The notes: a model not told the origin generated them from the sequence alone. Positions 54,201-62,945 are shown, numbered from the stretch's first letter. The stretch is DNA of 64,000 bases from Taeniopygia guttata (GCF_048771995.1 NC_133024.1:115349501-115413500); one strand, 5' to 3'. Numbers and translations are program-made.

Positions 54201-57200
54201 CACAAAGCAGCACAGCACAGAAGCTGCATCCAGGCAATGGGGCCAGGAGCCCCTGGCTGGATCCTCCACCAGGCCCACTGCCCCCACAGCCAGCCCCTAA
54301 ACCCCTGACCCTTCCCCAGAAAAGGAGCCAGAGCCAGCCTGCTCACAGTCACTCTGGAGCAAAGGGAGAACAACTCCTGCTGCCTGCTGCTCCCAGCTTG
54401 CAGGATCGGCAATTCCCAGCACAGGGAAGCCAACTTCAGCTTAGGAACAGGCATGGAGAAGGGATGAGCAATCCCAGTCCACAGGGATGCTAGGTGCTTT
54501 CCAATATGATCTCTCAATGAAAACTTAATCAGACATTGGTAGGAAATCCATCCCTGGCAGGGTGGGCAGCCCTGGCACAGGTGCCCAGAGCAGCTGGGGC
54601 TGCCCCTGGATCCCTGGCAGTGTCCCAGGCCAGGCTGGACACTGGGGCTGGAGCAGCCTGGGACAGTGGGAGGTGTCCCTGCCATGGCTGGGGTGGCACT
54701 AGGTGGGCTTTAAGGTCCCGTCCCACCCAAACCAGAAAATAGGAAATAAAAGCTTCCTTCCCATTTTGTTTTGGTAGATGGATTTTGTTGACTTCTTCTG
54801 TTTCACCTGCTGCTGCTGGCTCCTCTAGCACCTGCTCAGGGTTATTTCACAGGCAAGGACAGCCAAAGCCCTTCAGTGCCAGCCCAGAGCTCTTCCCAGC
54901 TCCCAGCATGGCCCCAGATTCCCCTCCCAGCTCCCAGCAGAGAGAGAAGAAAAGAAAGTGTCTGTACCTCGGGACTTACTGTGTGTTTCTTAGTCATTCT
55001 CCAGAGGATGCAGGTGAGCAGCATGTGGCCCAGGGCCGACGTGATGAACATGATGAAGGCATTTTCGTGGATTGCTGGATTGACAAACAACAGGTTTCCT
55101 GTTCAGTCCAAGCCAGGAACTCTGCTGGGAGCCCCAGCATCCCGGTGATGCTGGGACTCCAGTGGGGTCTTGGCAGGAGACAGGCCCAGCACAGCTCCAT
55201 AACCTGCTTGTGCTGCCTCAGGGTCCCCTGGAAGGGGATAAAACTGCTGGAAGACTCATCCCAAAGGGCCTGGAGGGTGTTTCTGTGCTCTGGGACCATC
55301 ACTTCACATGGCTGTAAACTCAGGGACCCTTGAGAGCAGCGGCCACTGTTGTTCTAGGGAAGGGGAAACTGAGGCATGGGCAGGGGTTGCAGAGTGAGCC
55401 ACTCCAAAATCCATCTTCTGGCCCCCTGTATTACCTACCTGCCCATTAGGAGCATCAGCAGCTTCATCTGCAGCACTGAGGTTGCCTTGTGCACACCTGG
55501 ACTAGCCCAGGTACAGGATGAGGCTGGGAAAGCAGCTGGAGCAAGGCTAAGCCAGAGCTGTTCCAGAAACCCCAAACCTCACACACGCCTGCACCTTCAG
55601 GTGAGAGATTTTCCAAGTGCTGCTGTGAAAAGAAGTCCCCAGCCCTGCCTCCAGAAGCTGAGCCTCAGGCTGAATTCCCAACCACCTGAAGAGCAGGAAT
55701 GACTGTCCCCATTTGCCCTCTCCATGCCAGGGGAAGGGAAGCGTGTGAGGAGTGAGGTGCCAGCAGGTGGGAGAGGTCAGACGGGGATGATTAACCTGAG
55801 CATGGCAGCTCAGGGCTGACACTTTCCCCAGGGCTGGGGATTAGTCTGGGCTGAGGATCCCAGGAAGTGGGTCAGCCTCAGCTCCCAGGGCTCTGCACCG
55901 GGCCAGGCCAGGCTGGCCCAGCTAGCCAAACCCCAAAGCAGCACCCGGATTGCCAAGGGCAGGGCCCTGGCCTGGACAAGCTGGAGAAGGCTCTGGGGCA
56001 GGCCAGGCTGCAGACCCTGCCATGAGGCGGGCACTGGGACACCTCGCCAAGGGGACAGGGAATGCTGGCACGAGACAAGGAGGGTGAGCTGGGCAGGGAC
56101 AGGTCCCAGACACAGACCTCCATCAGCAGGAGGTTCCTGTCCTGCCATCCCAGGCACTGGGCTCCACCATGGACAATCCTCACCCCAAAGGCTGAGGGAG
56201 ATTCCAGGACTCTGTTCAAAGCATCATAGCCCTGAATCCCAGAACAGTTTGGGTTGGGAGGGACCTTAAAAACCTTTCCATCCCAAACCCTGCCATGGCA
56301 GGGACACCTCCCACTGTCCCAGGCTGCTCCAGCCCCAGTGTCCAGCCTGGCCTTGGGCACTGCCAGGGATCCAGGGGAATCTGGGAATTCCATCCCAGCC
56401 CTGCCCACCCTGCCAGGGAACAATTCCCAATTCCCAATCTCCCATCCAGCCCTGCCCTCTGGCAGTGGGAAGCCATTCCCCTTGTCCTGCCACTCCATTC
56501 TTTGTTCAAAGTCCCTCTCTAGCCCACAGCTGGACACAATATCCATCATCACCACCCGCTGTGCAGGGAAAGCCAACACACTACGGTCCTGCTGACACAT
56601 CCAGCACGGGGTTTGTTCCCACTGCAACAGCACCACCGTGCTGGCTCCTGCATCTCAGTGCTCTCCAGTTAACCCCGGGTGCCTCCTCCAGATCTTAGGA
56701 TGAAACAGCAGCTGGAGATCAGCACTGCCACTTACGTTCTTCTGAGATGAGACCATGTGGGGGAAGAGAATTTCTCAGCATGCTGTGGCCAGATTTTGGA
56801 CACATGGATTTAACCTGAAAAACTCTGATTCTGTTTCCAGGAACTACTAGAGGGCTGGAGTCCCTCTGCTCTGGAGCCAGGCTGGCAGAGCTGGGGGGGC
56901 TCCCCTGGAGAGGAGAAGCTCCAGGGAGAGCTCAGAGCCCTGCCAGGGCCTGAAGGGGCTCCAGGAGAACTGCAGAGGGACTGGGGACAGGGATGGAGGG
57001 ACAGGAGCCAGGGAATGGCTCCCACTGCCAGAGGGCAGGGCTGGGTGGGAGATTGGGAATTGGGAATTGTTCCCTGGCAGGGTGGGCAGGGCTGGGATGG
57101 AATTCCCAGATTCCCCTGGATCCCTGGCAGTGCCCAAGGCCAGGTTGGACACTGGGGCTGGAGCAGCCTGGGACAGTGGGAGGTGTCCCTGCCATAGCAG

Positions 57201-59121
57201 GGGTGGCACTGGGTGGGATTTGAGGTCTCTCCCAGCCCAAACCAGTGTGGCATTCTCTGATTCTATGAAATTTTCCCCAGAAATTCCTGGGGAGGGTATG
57301 TGAAGGCTTCTGGAGCAGAGCCCGCTCAGGGCCCAGCCCTGCTGTGGGGATGGAGGGGAAGCAGGATGAGCTCTGACCCACCTTGCTCACCTGCCCTTAG
57401 CCCTGGATCAGGCCTCAGCACACGGCTGGAACCAAGTGCCCAGGCCTGGTCCAGGCTCCATCCCCAGCCTGAACTTCAACCAAGCACCAGCAACCAAGAA
57501 CTGTGGGAGGAGCATGGCAGTCTGCATGCTATGCACACTTCATTCCTCTGTAACTACTAACTTTAATGGACTTTCTGGGGGTTTATAACAGTTTTTTCTC
57601 TCCAAACTGCCTCCCTGCACAGCAGTGGCCCAAGGCAGGGCTCAGCAGGGCGGGGGGCGACACCTACCATAGTTTTCAGTGGAGGAGACGTAGGTGAGGA
57701 TGAGGAGGGCGAAGTTCTCGAGCAGGTTGAGCAGCAGGGTGAGGTGGCACAGGCGCAGGTAGCGGGGGTGGGGGCAGTGGCAGCTCTGGTAGTGGTTCCA
57801 GTAGGCCACGGCCACGAGGACGCGCGGGGCCGAGTGCAGGCCGATGCACAGGCGCCACACGTAGCGCTGCGGGGTCTCGCCCCCGATGGCCGCGCTGATG
57901 GACGGCAGGTAGTTGGGCACCTGCAGGACACGGGCTCGTGGGGAGAGGCACACGGCACAGCCTGGCACTCGGCCTCCCCAGACACTGAAACTGTGCTTTT
58001 TTAAATCTGAATGAGCTTACTCCTGGTCCCAAAGCCAGGGAATGTATCCTGGCAGTGCCCTGGTCCGTCCTATAGGTCATGGACCCCACAGCGCTGCTGG
58101 GGCAGTCCTGGGGTGCTGGGGGCCCTGCTAAAGTTTCTCACTTTTACACTCTTGATTGTCCATAGAATCCCAGAATGGTTTTGGCTGGAAGGACCTTAAG
58201 GCCCAGGGACACCTCCCACTGTCCCAGGCTGCTCCAGCCCCAGTGTCCAGCCTGGCCTTGGGCACTGCCAGGGATCCAGGGGCAGCCACAGCTGCTCTGG
58301 GAATTCCATCCCAGCCCTGCCCACCCTGCCAGGGAACAATTCCCAATTCCCAATCTCCCATCCAGCCCTGCCCTCTGGCCGTGGGAGCCATTGTCCCTTT
58401 CCTGGCACTCCAGGCCCTGCTAAAGCTCTCCTGCTGCTGTGAGATGACTCCTGCCCTCCATTCCCAGCTCGTGTCCTGCTGCTTGTCCAGCAGCCTGAAA
58501 GCCCTGAGCCCAATTCCATCCCACGTGGAGTGCCAGGCCCTCCCTCCCCAGACACCTGTGGCTCCTCTGAACTCCAGCAGACCTGGGGGCAGCAGCTCTG
58601 GACCAACCCCTCCCCAGGATATTATATTTCCCTTCAGCTTCCCCACATTTATTCCTCACTGCAATGACCCCCAGCGTGCCCAGTCCAGACACCAGCCTGA
58701 CCAGTCTGAAGTGCCTACAGTCCCAGCAGAGAGCCAAACCTGCTGCTGCCAGTCCTGAGGCACCACAAGGAAACAGTGCAGCTTGTTCTGGGCTCTGTAA
58801 CACTTGTGGTGGGAAAGCCCAAGAGAGGAGCCCAGAAGGAGACAGGAGAGAGGAATGCAGAATGTGGATAGGAGCCCAGGAGGAGGGAGAGGAGCCCAGG
58901 AGGACACAGGAGCTCTGTACCCCCCAGGAATATGGGTTTTCCCCAGAGTCTCTCACCCCACAGTGGGTCGCAGTCGTCTCTCGGAAGTTGAAGAGCAGAG
59001 ACCAGATGACACAGAAGAGGAACCCAAAGAGGGGGCAGAACACGGTCCCGAGGGCCAGCGTGGTGAAACGCAGCCGGAACAGGATCCCGTCCCGATCCAG
59101 CGGCAGCGGGACCTGCAGCAT
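45108..59121 (-). CDS. PGAP2: PGAP2 (post-GPI attachment to proteins 2), complete, five coding exons
   Basis: PGAP2 is a multipass Golgi/ER protein of the Frag1/DRAM/Sfk1 family, needed for fatty-acid remodelling of GPI anchors (reacylation after PGAP3). Coding exons on the minus strand are 58,957-59,121, 57,668-57,920, 54,968-55,074, 45,706-45,814 and 45,108-45,238. All junctions are GT-AG and in phase. Together they give 254 residues, exactly the human length, with high similarity throughout (for example VPLPLDRDG near the start, [63 protein letters not shown] at the end). Hydrophobic segments at about 21-46, 86-98, 121-136, 147-164, 184-204 and 213-235 fit a multipass topology. Intron 4 is 9.15 kb and filled with minisatellites. 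The gene converges on RHOG and diverges from NUP98. Confidence 0.96.
45239..45705 (-). other. PGAP2: PGAP2 intron 5
   Basis: A short intron of 467 bases, more than half of which is one CR1 3' end (45,409-45,672) inserted antisense to the gene. Confidence 0.85.
45409..45672 (+). mobile_element. CR1 LINE 3' end with well-preserved 8-bp tail
   Basis: It lies in PGAP2 intron 5, antisense to the gene. The copy contains GTGGTCAGGCATTAGAAGAG, CTGCCCAGGGAGGTTTGGAA and a terminal run CTGTGATTCAGTGATTCTGT, the tandem 8-bp end typical of CR1. The tail stops about 35 bases short of exon 4's donor. Confidence 0.85.
45706..45814 (-). CDS. PGAP2: PGAP2 coding exon 4
   Basis: The exon encodes residues 176-211, starting [16 protein letters not shown] and ending HHNWYCSPG, plus one base of V212. 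The acceptor is CTCTTCCAG|GAG and the donor CTGGAG|GTGAGG. It holds one transmembrane segment. A (CCATC)n array begins only about 37 bases upstream of the acceptor, next to the polypyrimidine tract. Confidence 0.94.
45851..45932. repeat. (CCATC)n pentanucleotide, about 16 copies
   Basis: A pure array in PGAP2 intron 4, 37 bases upstream (in gene orientation) of the exon 4 acceptor. Confidence 0.95.
47895..48012 (+). mobile_element. Possible CR1 LINE internal fragment
   Basis: Weak resemblance to the CR1 ORF-end region (TGTGAGGAAAGACTGGGAGA, ATTGGGATTGCTCTGTCTGG). No tail. Confidence 0.4.
48366..48692. repeat. 30/42-bp minisatellite
   Basis: About nine copies of a unit with GGACACACTCTGGGATGCTG and CTCCCAGCCCA, each with or without a 12-base CAGCCAGCCCA-type insert. 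Confidence 0.9.
49394..49800 (-). mobile_element. CR1 LINE 3' fragment inside a duplicated block
   Basis: The partner of the copy at 19,285-19,690. It keeps a few more bases of the 3' end (GACCTCAGAGCCC) than its partner. Confidence 0.82.
49404..50130 (+). repeat. Copy B of a 0.7 kb dispersed duplication (partner 19,283-19,990)
   Basis: It lies in PGAP2 intron 4. Similarity ends in a pyrimidine-rich stretch (TCCCCTCATTTTCTCTCTC) where the two copies differ by a small insertion. The left end lies inside the CR1. Confidence 0.85.
51178..51243. repeat. 20-bp tandem repeat
   Basis: About three copies of GACAGCAGAGCTGGCACAGG. Confidence 0.85.
51465..51925 (-). mobile_element. CR1 LINE 3' fragment, about 460 bp
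   Basis: One of the two longest CR1 pieces here. It contains AACCCATGTCCCCAAGTGTC, TCCCTCCTGGCACAATTTGA, CTGTTCCCTGGAGCAGAGCC and TGGACATGCTCCAGCCCCCC, in the order expected of a CR1 3' region read backwards. Confidence 0.83.
52289..53693. repeat. 38-bp minisatellite, about 37 copies, 1.4 kb
   Basis: The unit combines a constant part (CTGAGCCCCCCAGCACTCAT, then CCTGCTGGGA) with a variable eight-base end: ATGCAGGG, ATGCAGAG, CTGAGGAG, CTGCAGAG, ATGAGGAG or ATGCACAG. The constant part is nearly invariant. The order of variant ends shows no strict higher-order period. Confidence 0.95.
54015..54182. repeat. 31-bp minisatellite
   Basis: About 5.3 copies containing CCTGCCCACAATCCAGGACA followed by AACCTGGAT and a variable base pair. 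Confidence 0.92.
54540..54745 (+). mobile_element. CR1 LINE 3' fragment
   Basis: It runs from AATCCATCCCTGGCAGGGTG to CCCACCCAAACCAGAAAATA, with the CCATGG core at about 54,682. Confidence 0.82.
54968..55074 (-). CDS. PGAP2: PGAP2 coding exon 3
   Basis: The exon encodes the split alanine 140 and residues 141-175 ([20 protein letters not shown] through [12 protein letters not shown]). The acceptor is AATCCAG|CA. I placed the donor at CCCGAG|GTACAG because it reproduces the human spacing (HTVSQEDRKSY aligned with HTVSPEERKSY). An earlier GTAAGT at the HT codons would drop four residues and is a possible alternative donor. Confidence 0.92.
56234..56535 (-). mobile_element. CR1 LINE 3' fragment
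   Basis: The tail (TGAATCCCAGAACAGTTTGG) is at the left; it ends near TTTGTTCAAAGTCCCTCTCT. Confidence 0.82.
56855..57275 (+). mobile_element. CR1 LINE 3' fragment, about 420 bp, with tail
   Basis: It extends from the ORF-end region (CAGGCTGGCAGAGCTGGGGG) to the tail TGGCATTCTCTGATTCTATG. It is in inverted orientation to the copy 320 bases to its left. Confidence 0.85.
57668..57920 (-). CDS. PGAP2: PGAP2 coding exon 2
   Basis: The exon encodes residues 56-139, from [20 protein letters not shown] to [13 protein letters not shown], plus one base of the next codon. The acceptor is TCCTGCAG|GTG and the donor TATG|GTAGGT. The motif [15 protein letters not shown] is the most conserved part of the family. 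The stretch [15 protein letters not shown] replaces a less conserved loop of the human protein. Confidence 0.95.
57921..58956 (-). other. PGAP2: PGAP2 intron 2
   Basis: A 1.04 kb intron holding one CR1 fragment (58,160-58,440); nothing else was recognised. Confidence 0.85.
58160..58440 (-). mobile_element. CR1 LINE 3' fragment
   Basis: The tail (CATAGAATCCCAGAATGG) is intact at the left. An internal segment around the usual CCATGG core is missing (AAGGCCCAGGGACACCTCCC). Confidence 0.8.
58957..59121 (-). CDS. PGAP2: PGAP2 coding exon 1
   Basis: The exon encodes residues 1-55, starting [12 protein letters not shown] (human [12 protein letters not shown]) and ending TATHCG before the donor GGG|GTGAGA. 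It contains the first transmembrane segment (about residues 21-46). The acceptor TTTCCAG lies at 59,131; a second AG eight bases downstream (59,123) is an alternative that would not change the protein. The start is the conserved family methionine. Confidence 0.93.
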
Positions 59122-59292
59122 CCTGGAAACCTGGAAATGAACAAAGAGATGCATGACGGGGTGCTCTGTGCTGCTCTGGGCAGGGTGACAAGTGGGGATC
59201 ACTCACAGGCTGGGCTCCATGACCCTGGGGGCTTTTGGAAACTCGGGGATTCCGTCCAGCCCCATACAGCCCGGGGCACGGACTCCACACAG

Positions 59293-59592
59293 CTCAGCCC
59301 CTCACAGTCTGAGTGACCCCACAGACACACAGCTCAGCCCCCCACACCCCGAGTGAACCCACAGACACAGAGCTCAGCCCTTCACACCCCGAGTGACCCC
59401 ACAGACACACAGCTCAGCCCCTCACACCCCGAGTGACCCCACAGACACACAGCTCAGCCCCTCACCTCCTGAGTGACCCCACAGACACACAGATCAGCCC
59501 CCCACACCCCGAGTGACCCCACAGACACACAGCTCAGCCCCTCACCTCCTGAGTGACCCCACAGACACACAGCTCAGCCCCCCACACCTCAT
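59293..59592. repeat. 40-bp minisatellite in PGAP2 intron 1
   Basis: About 7.5 copies of a unit with CTCAGCCCCTCACACCCCGA and GTGACCCCACAGACACACAG. Confidence 0.92.
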
Positions 59593-59679
59593 GTGGCACC
59601 GCAGCTGCAGGATGGGCACCTAAAGAAGATCCCATTGTGGGGACACAAGCACCTCGAGACTCACGGACAACAAAGAGCA

Positions 59680-59762
59680 GAGCAGAGCAGGGCAGAGCAG
59701 AGCAGGGCAGGGCAGAGCAGGGCAGGGCAGGGCAGAGCAGGGCACAGCAGGGCAGGGCTGTT
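59680..59762. repeat. GCAGA/GCAGG pentanucleotide array
   Basis: About 16 copies of GCAGA or GCAGG mixed irregularly. Confidence 0.85.
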
Positions 59763-59964
59763 CCCTGCAGCCCTCCAGAGGGATCTGGCAGGAAGGGCAC
59801 GTGAACCCTGTCCCGTGGCATCCATCCAGACCATTCCCTGTGCTGGGGCAGCGCTGACACAGCTGGGCCAGTGCTGTCAGTCCTGCCGGAGCCGCGGCTC
59901 CTCCAGCACAGCCCGGCTCCCCCGGCCCTGCACGGGCAGCTCTGCCAGGGGCTGGGCCAGGGCA

Positions 59965-60110
59965 GGGTTAGGTTGGGTTTTAGGGAAAGGTTCTTCCCCA
60001 GAGGTGCTGGCACTGCCCAGGGAATGGGCACTGCCCCGAGGCTGCCAGAGCTGCAGGAGCCTTTGGCCAGCGCTGCCAGGGGTGCCCAGGGTGGGGCTGG
60101 TGGGGTCTGG
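59965..60110 (+). mobile_element. CR1 LINE 3' fragment that runs into a minisatellite
   Basis: Same subfamily as 15,033-15,240 (CTGCAGGAGCCTTTGGCCAG, GGGTGCCCAGGGTGGGGCTG). At the expected tail sequence it passes directly into the 23-bp array of 60,100-60,590. Confidence 0.65.
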
Positions 60111-60592
60111 ATCAATGATCCCTGTGGGTCTGGATCAGTGATCCCTCTGGGTCTGGATCAATGATGCCTCTGGATCTGGATCAGTGATCCCTGTGGGTCT
60201 GGATCAGTGATCCCGGTGGGTCTGGATCAATGATCCCGGTGGGTCTGGATCAATGGATCAGTGATCCCGGTGGGTCTGGATCAGTGATCCCGGTGGGTCT
60301 GGATCAATGATCCCTGGGGGTCTGGATCAATGATCCCTGTGGGTCTGGATCAATGATCCCGGTGGGTGTGGATCAATGATCCCGGTGGGTCTGGATCAAT
60401 GATCCCTGTGGGTCTGGATCAGTGATCCCGGTGGGTCTGGATCAGTGATCCCGGTGGGTCTGGATCAATGATCCCTGTGGGTCTGGATCAATGGATCAAT
60501 GATCCCGGTGGGTCTGGATCAATGATCCCGGTGGGTCTGGATCAATGGATCAATGACCCCTGTGGGTCCGGATCAGTGATCACGGTGGATCC
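60100..60592. repeat. 23-bp GATC-rich minisatellite contiguous with a CR1 tail
   Basis: About 21 copies of GGGTCTGGATCAATGATCCC plus two or three bases. Almost every unit contains the near-palindrome GGATCAATGATCC or GGATCAGTGATCC. Confidence 0.92.
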
Positions 60593-60880
60593 CTCCAGCC
60601 CAGGACCTTCCCTGACCCCACAGCCCGGCTGCAGGACCCCGGCAGCACAGGCCCCCCACACGCCCGAAGCCGGGGCTCGCCAGGCGGGGACCGCGGGGAC
60701 CGGCACCTCTGAGCCGGCAGAGCCCAGAACAGACCATGGGATCCCCTCAGCCCGCAGGGATCACCAGGCCGGGGCCGATCCCAGCTCGCGCCCCCCGCCT
60801 CAGCAGCCCCCGGCGGGCACTGAGCGACCCCTCAGGGCGCCCCTCATCCTCCCTGGGACCCCTCCCCAAACCCCGCTCAC

Positions 60881-61040
60881 CGCTCAGCCGCCCTGCCGCC
60901 GCCCCATGGCCCGGCCGGCAGCGCCACCACGCCTCCTCCTCCTCCTCCTCCTCCTCCTTTTCCTCCTCTTCCTCCTTTTCCGCCTCCTCCTCTTCCTCCC
61001 TTTCTCCCACCTCTTCCTCTCCCCCCCCCAACCCCGCTGC
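60881..61040 (-). other. PGAP2: PGAP2 candidate untranslated exon 1
   Basis: The exon end is set by the minus-strand donor GAGCG|GTGAGC. The 5' edge is a guess. The minus strand here is very purine-rich (GGA/GAA repeats opposite the CCT-rich run at 60,927-61,030). An ATG at 60,907 opens a seven-codon ORF (MGRRQGG) that stops at 60,884, just before the splice junction, so it could act as a small upstream ORF. Confidence 0.45.
60927..61032. repeat. Polypyrimidine (CTC/CTT)n tract
   Basis: About 100 bases of CTCCTCCTC and CTTTTCCTC-type sequence over the PGAP2 first exon/promoter. Confidence 0.8.
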
Positions 61041-61400
61041 GGCCCCTTTAAGAGGCGGGGCCCAGCGCCCGCGCGCCGCCACACGCGATTGGTCCTCGCG
61101 GCAGAAGTCCCGCCCCCTCCCCAACGCCCCGGATGTCGGGGTGGTGCCGCGACTCGGGCCGTTCTGGACCCTTCCGCGGCGCCAAGCCCCGCCCCCTCCG
61201 CCCGTTCGGCCAATGGGCGCTCAGTGCGCGGCGCCCCTTCGCCCAATCAGCGCTGAGCTCAGGGAGCGAGCGGGGGGACGCGCGGCCAATGGGAGGCGGC
61301 AGCGCGGCGGGCGGGGCGGGGCCGAGGCGGCGCGCGGGGCAGGCCGGGAGTGCGCGCGCGGGCTGTGACGCAGCTGCGGCCCCGTGAGGCGGCGGCGGCA
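61041..61400. promoter_or_regulatory. Bidirectional PGAP2/NUP98 CpG-island promoter with four CCAAT boxes
   Basis: A GC- and CpG-rich region between two divergent genes. Four CCAAT boxes are visible: ATTGG at 61,088-61,092 (minus orientation) and CCAAT at 61,210-61,214, 61,243-61,247 and 61,286-61,290. They are accompanied by GC boxes (CCCGCCCCC near 61,110 and CCCCGCCCCC near 61,190). Spacings of 33 and 43 bp are typical of NF-Y-driven TATA-less bidirectional promoters. No TATA box is seen. Confidence 0.65.
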
Positions 61401-61880
61401 CCGCGGGCCCGACCCGGCCCGGCCCGGCCCGGCCGCTCCGAGCGCCGCTCCCACACCGGGCCCGACCCGGCCCGGCCCGGCCCGGCCGCTCCGAGCGCCG
61501 CTCCCACACCGGCACCGCGGGCCCGACCCGGCCCGGCCCGGCCCGGCCGCTCCGAGCGCCGCTCCCGCACCGGGCCCGACCCGGCCCGGCCCGGCCCGGC
61601 CGCTCCGAGCGCCGCTCCCGCACCGGGCCCGACCCGGCCCGGCCGCTCCGAGCGCCGCTCCCACACCGGGCCCGACCCGGCCCGGCCCGGCCCGGCCGCT
61701 CCGAGCGCCGCTCCCACACCGGCACCGCGGGCCCGGCCCGGCCCGGCCGCTCCGAGCGCCGCTCCCACACCGGGCCCGGCCTGACCCGGCCCGGCCGCTC
61801 CGAGCGCCGCTCCCACACCGGCACCGGCCCGGCCCGGCCGCTCCGAGCGCCGCTCCCGCACCCGCGGCGGCACCGCGGGC
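61395..61880. repeat. Extremely GC-rich minisatellite in the NUP98 promoter/leader
   Basis: About ten units of 36-56 bases, each with CCGCTCCGAGCGCCGCTCCC and a variable number of CCCGG steps (CGACCCGGCCCGGCCCGG). Variation in unit length is due mainly to the CCCGG count and an optional CACCGGCACCGCGGG segment. Confidence 0.92.
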
Positions 61881-61910
61881 CCGACCCGACCGCCCTGCCC
61901 GGCACCTGCG
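61700..61910 (+). other. NUP98: NUP98 candidate untranslated exon 1 (end at splice donor)
   Basis: The assignment rests on gene order (NUP98 lies divergent from PGAP2 in vertebrates) and on a good donor, CACCTGCG|GTGAGC, at 61,910/61,911 in a CpG island. No NUP98 coding sequence (start MFNKSFGTPFG in human) is in the window. The left limit is unknown; the leader may include the GC-rich tandem array at 61,400-61,870. Confidence 0.45.
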
Positions 61911-62459
61911 GTGAGCACCGGGCCCGGCCGCCCTGCGCTCCCGGCGTGGCTGCGGCGCCGCTGCCAGGCCTTTTGTGCCGGGAGACCGGGTGGTCGCGGA
62001 GGGGGAGGCCCCGGGACGGAGGAAGGGCCGGAGGGAGGCGGGAAGGCCGAGAGCGGGTGGGATTTGTCGGTGGCCCGGCCCCAGTTATCTCCGGAATACC
62101 TGCCCGCTTTTGGGGATTTTTTGGCCGTCCCGGTGCAGGTCCAGTTGGAGATTCCGGGTGTTTTCCACGCGGGATTCGCGGCGCTGGATGCGGGTAACGG
62201 CCCGGCTGTCTCCGGGGCCGGGAGTTATTTACTGTCGTGTTAATAAGCTGTAGTTTAAAGTTAGGTTGCTTACATGTGACTGGAAGTTGTGTCGATGACG
62301 TGAGTTTCCTTGGGTGGTTTTAGGGAGATTGTGTGGTGTTGCTGTTAAACTTCAATCAGAGCCTTTTGCCGCAAGGGTCCCTCCTCAGCTGGGGCTGCAG
62401 GGAGTGGGAGATGGATGTTGTGTAAAACCCACGAGTTTTGCTAATTCTGGTCCAGCTTC

Positions 62460-62945
62460 TGAGTTCACAGAATTCCCAAATCCTGGGGCTGGAAAAGCCC
62501 TCCCAGCCCAGGGAGTCCCAGCTGTGCCCATGCCCACCTTGTCCCCAGCCCAGAGCACTCAGTGCCACCTCCAGGGGACACCTGCAGGGATGGGCACTCC
62601 AAAGCTCCCTGGGCAGCCCCTGCCAGGGCCTGAGCCCCCTTTCCATGGGGAAATTGCTGCTGCTGTCCCAGCTGAGCCTGCCCTGGCCCAGCCTGGGGCC
62701 GTTCCCTCTCCTCCTGTCCCTGTTCCCTGGAGCAGAGCCCGACCCCCCGGCTGTCCCCTCCTGGCAGGAGCTGTGCAGAGCCACAAGGTCCCCCTGAGCC
62801 TCCTTTTCTCCAGGCTCAGCCCCTTCCCAGCTCCCTCAGGAATTCTCCAGCCCCTTCCCAGCTCCCTCAGGGATTCTCCAGCCCCTTCCCAGCTCCCTGC
62901 CCTGGACATGCTCCAGCCCCTCCAGGTCTGTCCTGCAGGAGCAGA
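62460..62945 (-). mobile_element. CR1 LINE 3' fragment, about 480 bp
   Basis: The longest CR1 piece in the window. It has the CTTGTCCCCAGCCCAGAGCA block at the left and CCCTGGACATGCTCCAGCCC at the right, with a short internal triplication of AGCCCCTTCCCAGCTCCCTC near 62,820-62,900. Confidence 0.83.

Larger units (their letters stand above)
45815..54967 (-). other. PGAP2: PGAP2 intron 4 (9.15 kb)
   Basis: The longest PGAP2 intron. It contains (CCATC)n, the 48.4-kb and 52.3-53.7-kb minisatellites, the duplicated block at 49.4-50.1 kb, a small 20-bp array at 51.18 kb, a 31-bp array at 54.0 kb and several CR1 fragments. A GC-rich stretch at 46,950-47,450 resembles a CpG island, but no promoter-associated exon could be supported. 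Other parts (46,000-46,950; 50,140-51,170; 51,930-52,290) show nothing nameable. Confidence 0.8.
55075..57667 (-). other. PGAP2: PGAP2 intron 3
   Basis: A 2.6 kb intron. It contains two CR1 fragments in opposite orientation (56,234-56,535 minus and 56,855-57,275 plus); the remainder is unique sequence without visible features. Confidence 0.85.
59131..60880 (-). other. PGAP2: PGAP2 intron 1 (5' UTR intron)
   Basis: A probable 5' UTR intron between donor GAGCG|GTGAGC (GT at 60,880-60,879) and acceptor TTTCCAG at 59,131. Nearly all of it is tandem repeat: a 40-bp array (59,293-59,590), a GCAGAGCAGG-type array (59,680-59,760), and a 23-bp array (60,100-60,590) continuous with a CR1 tail. Confidence 0.6.
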
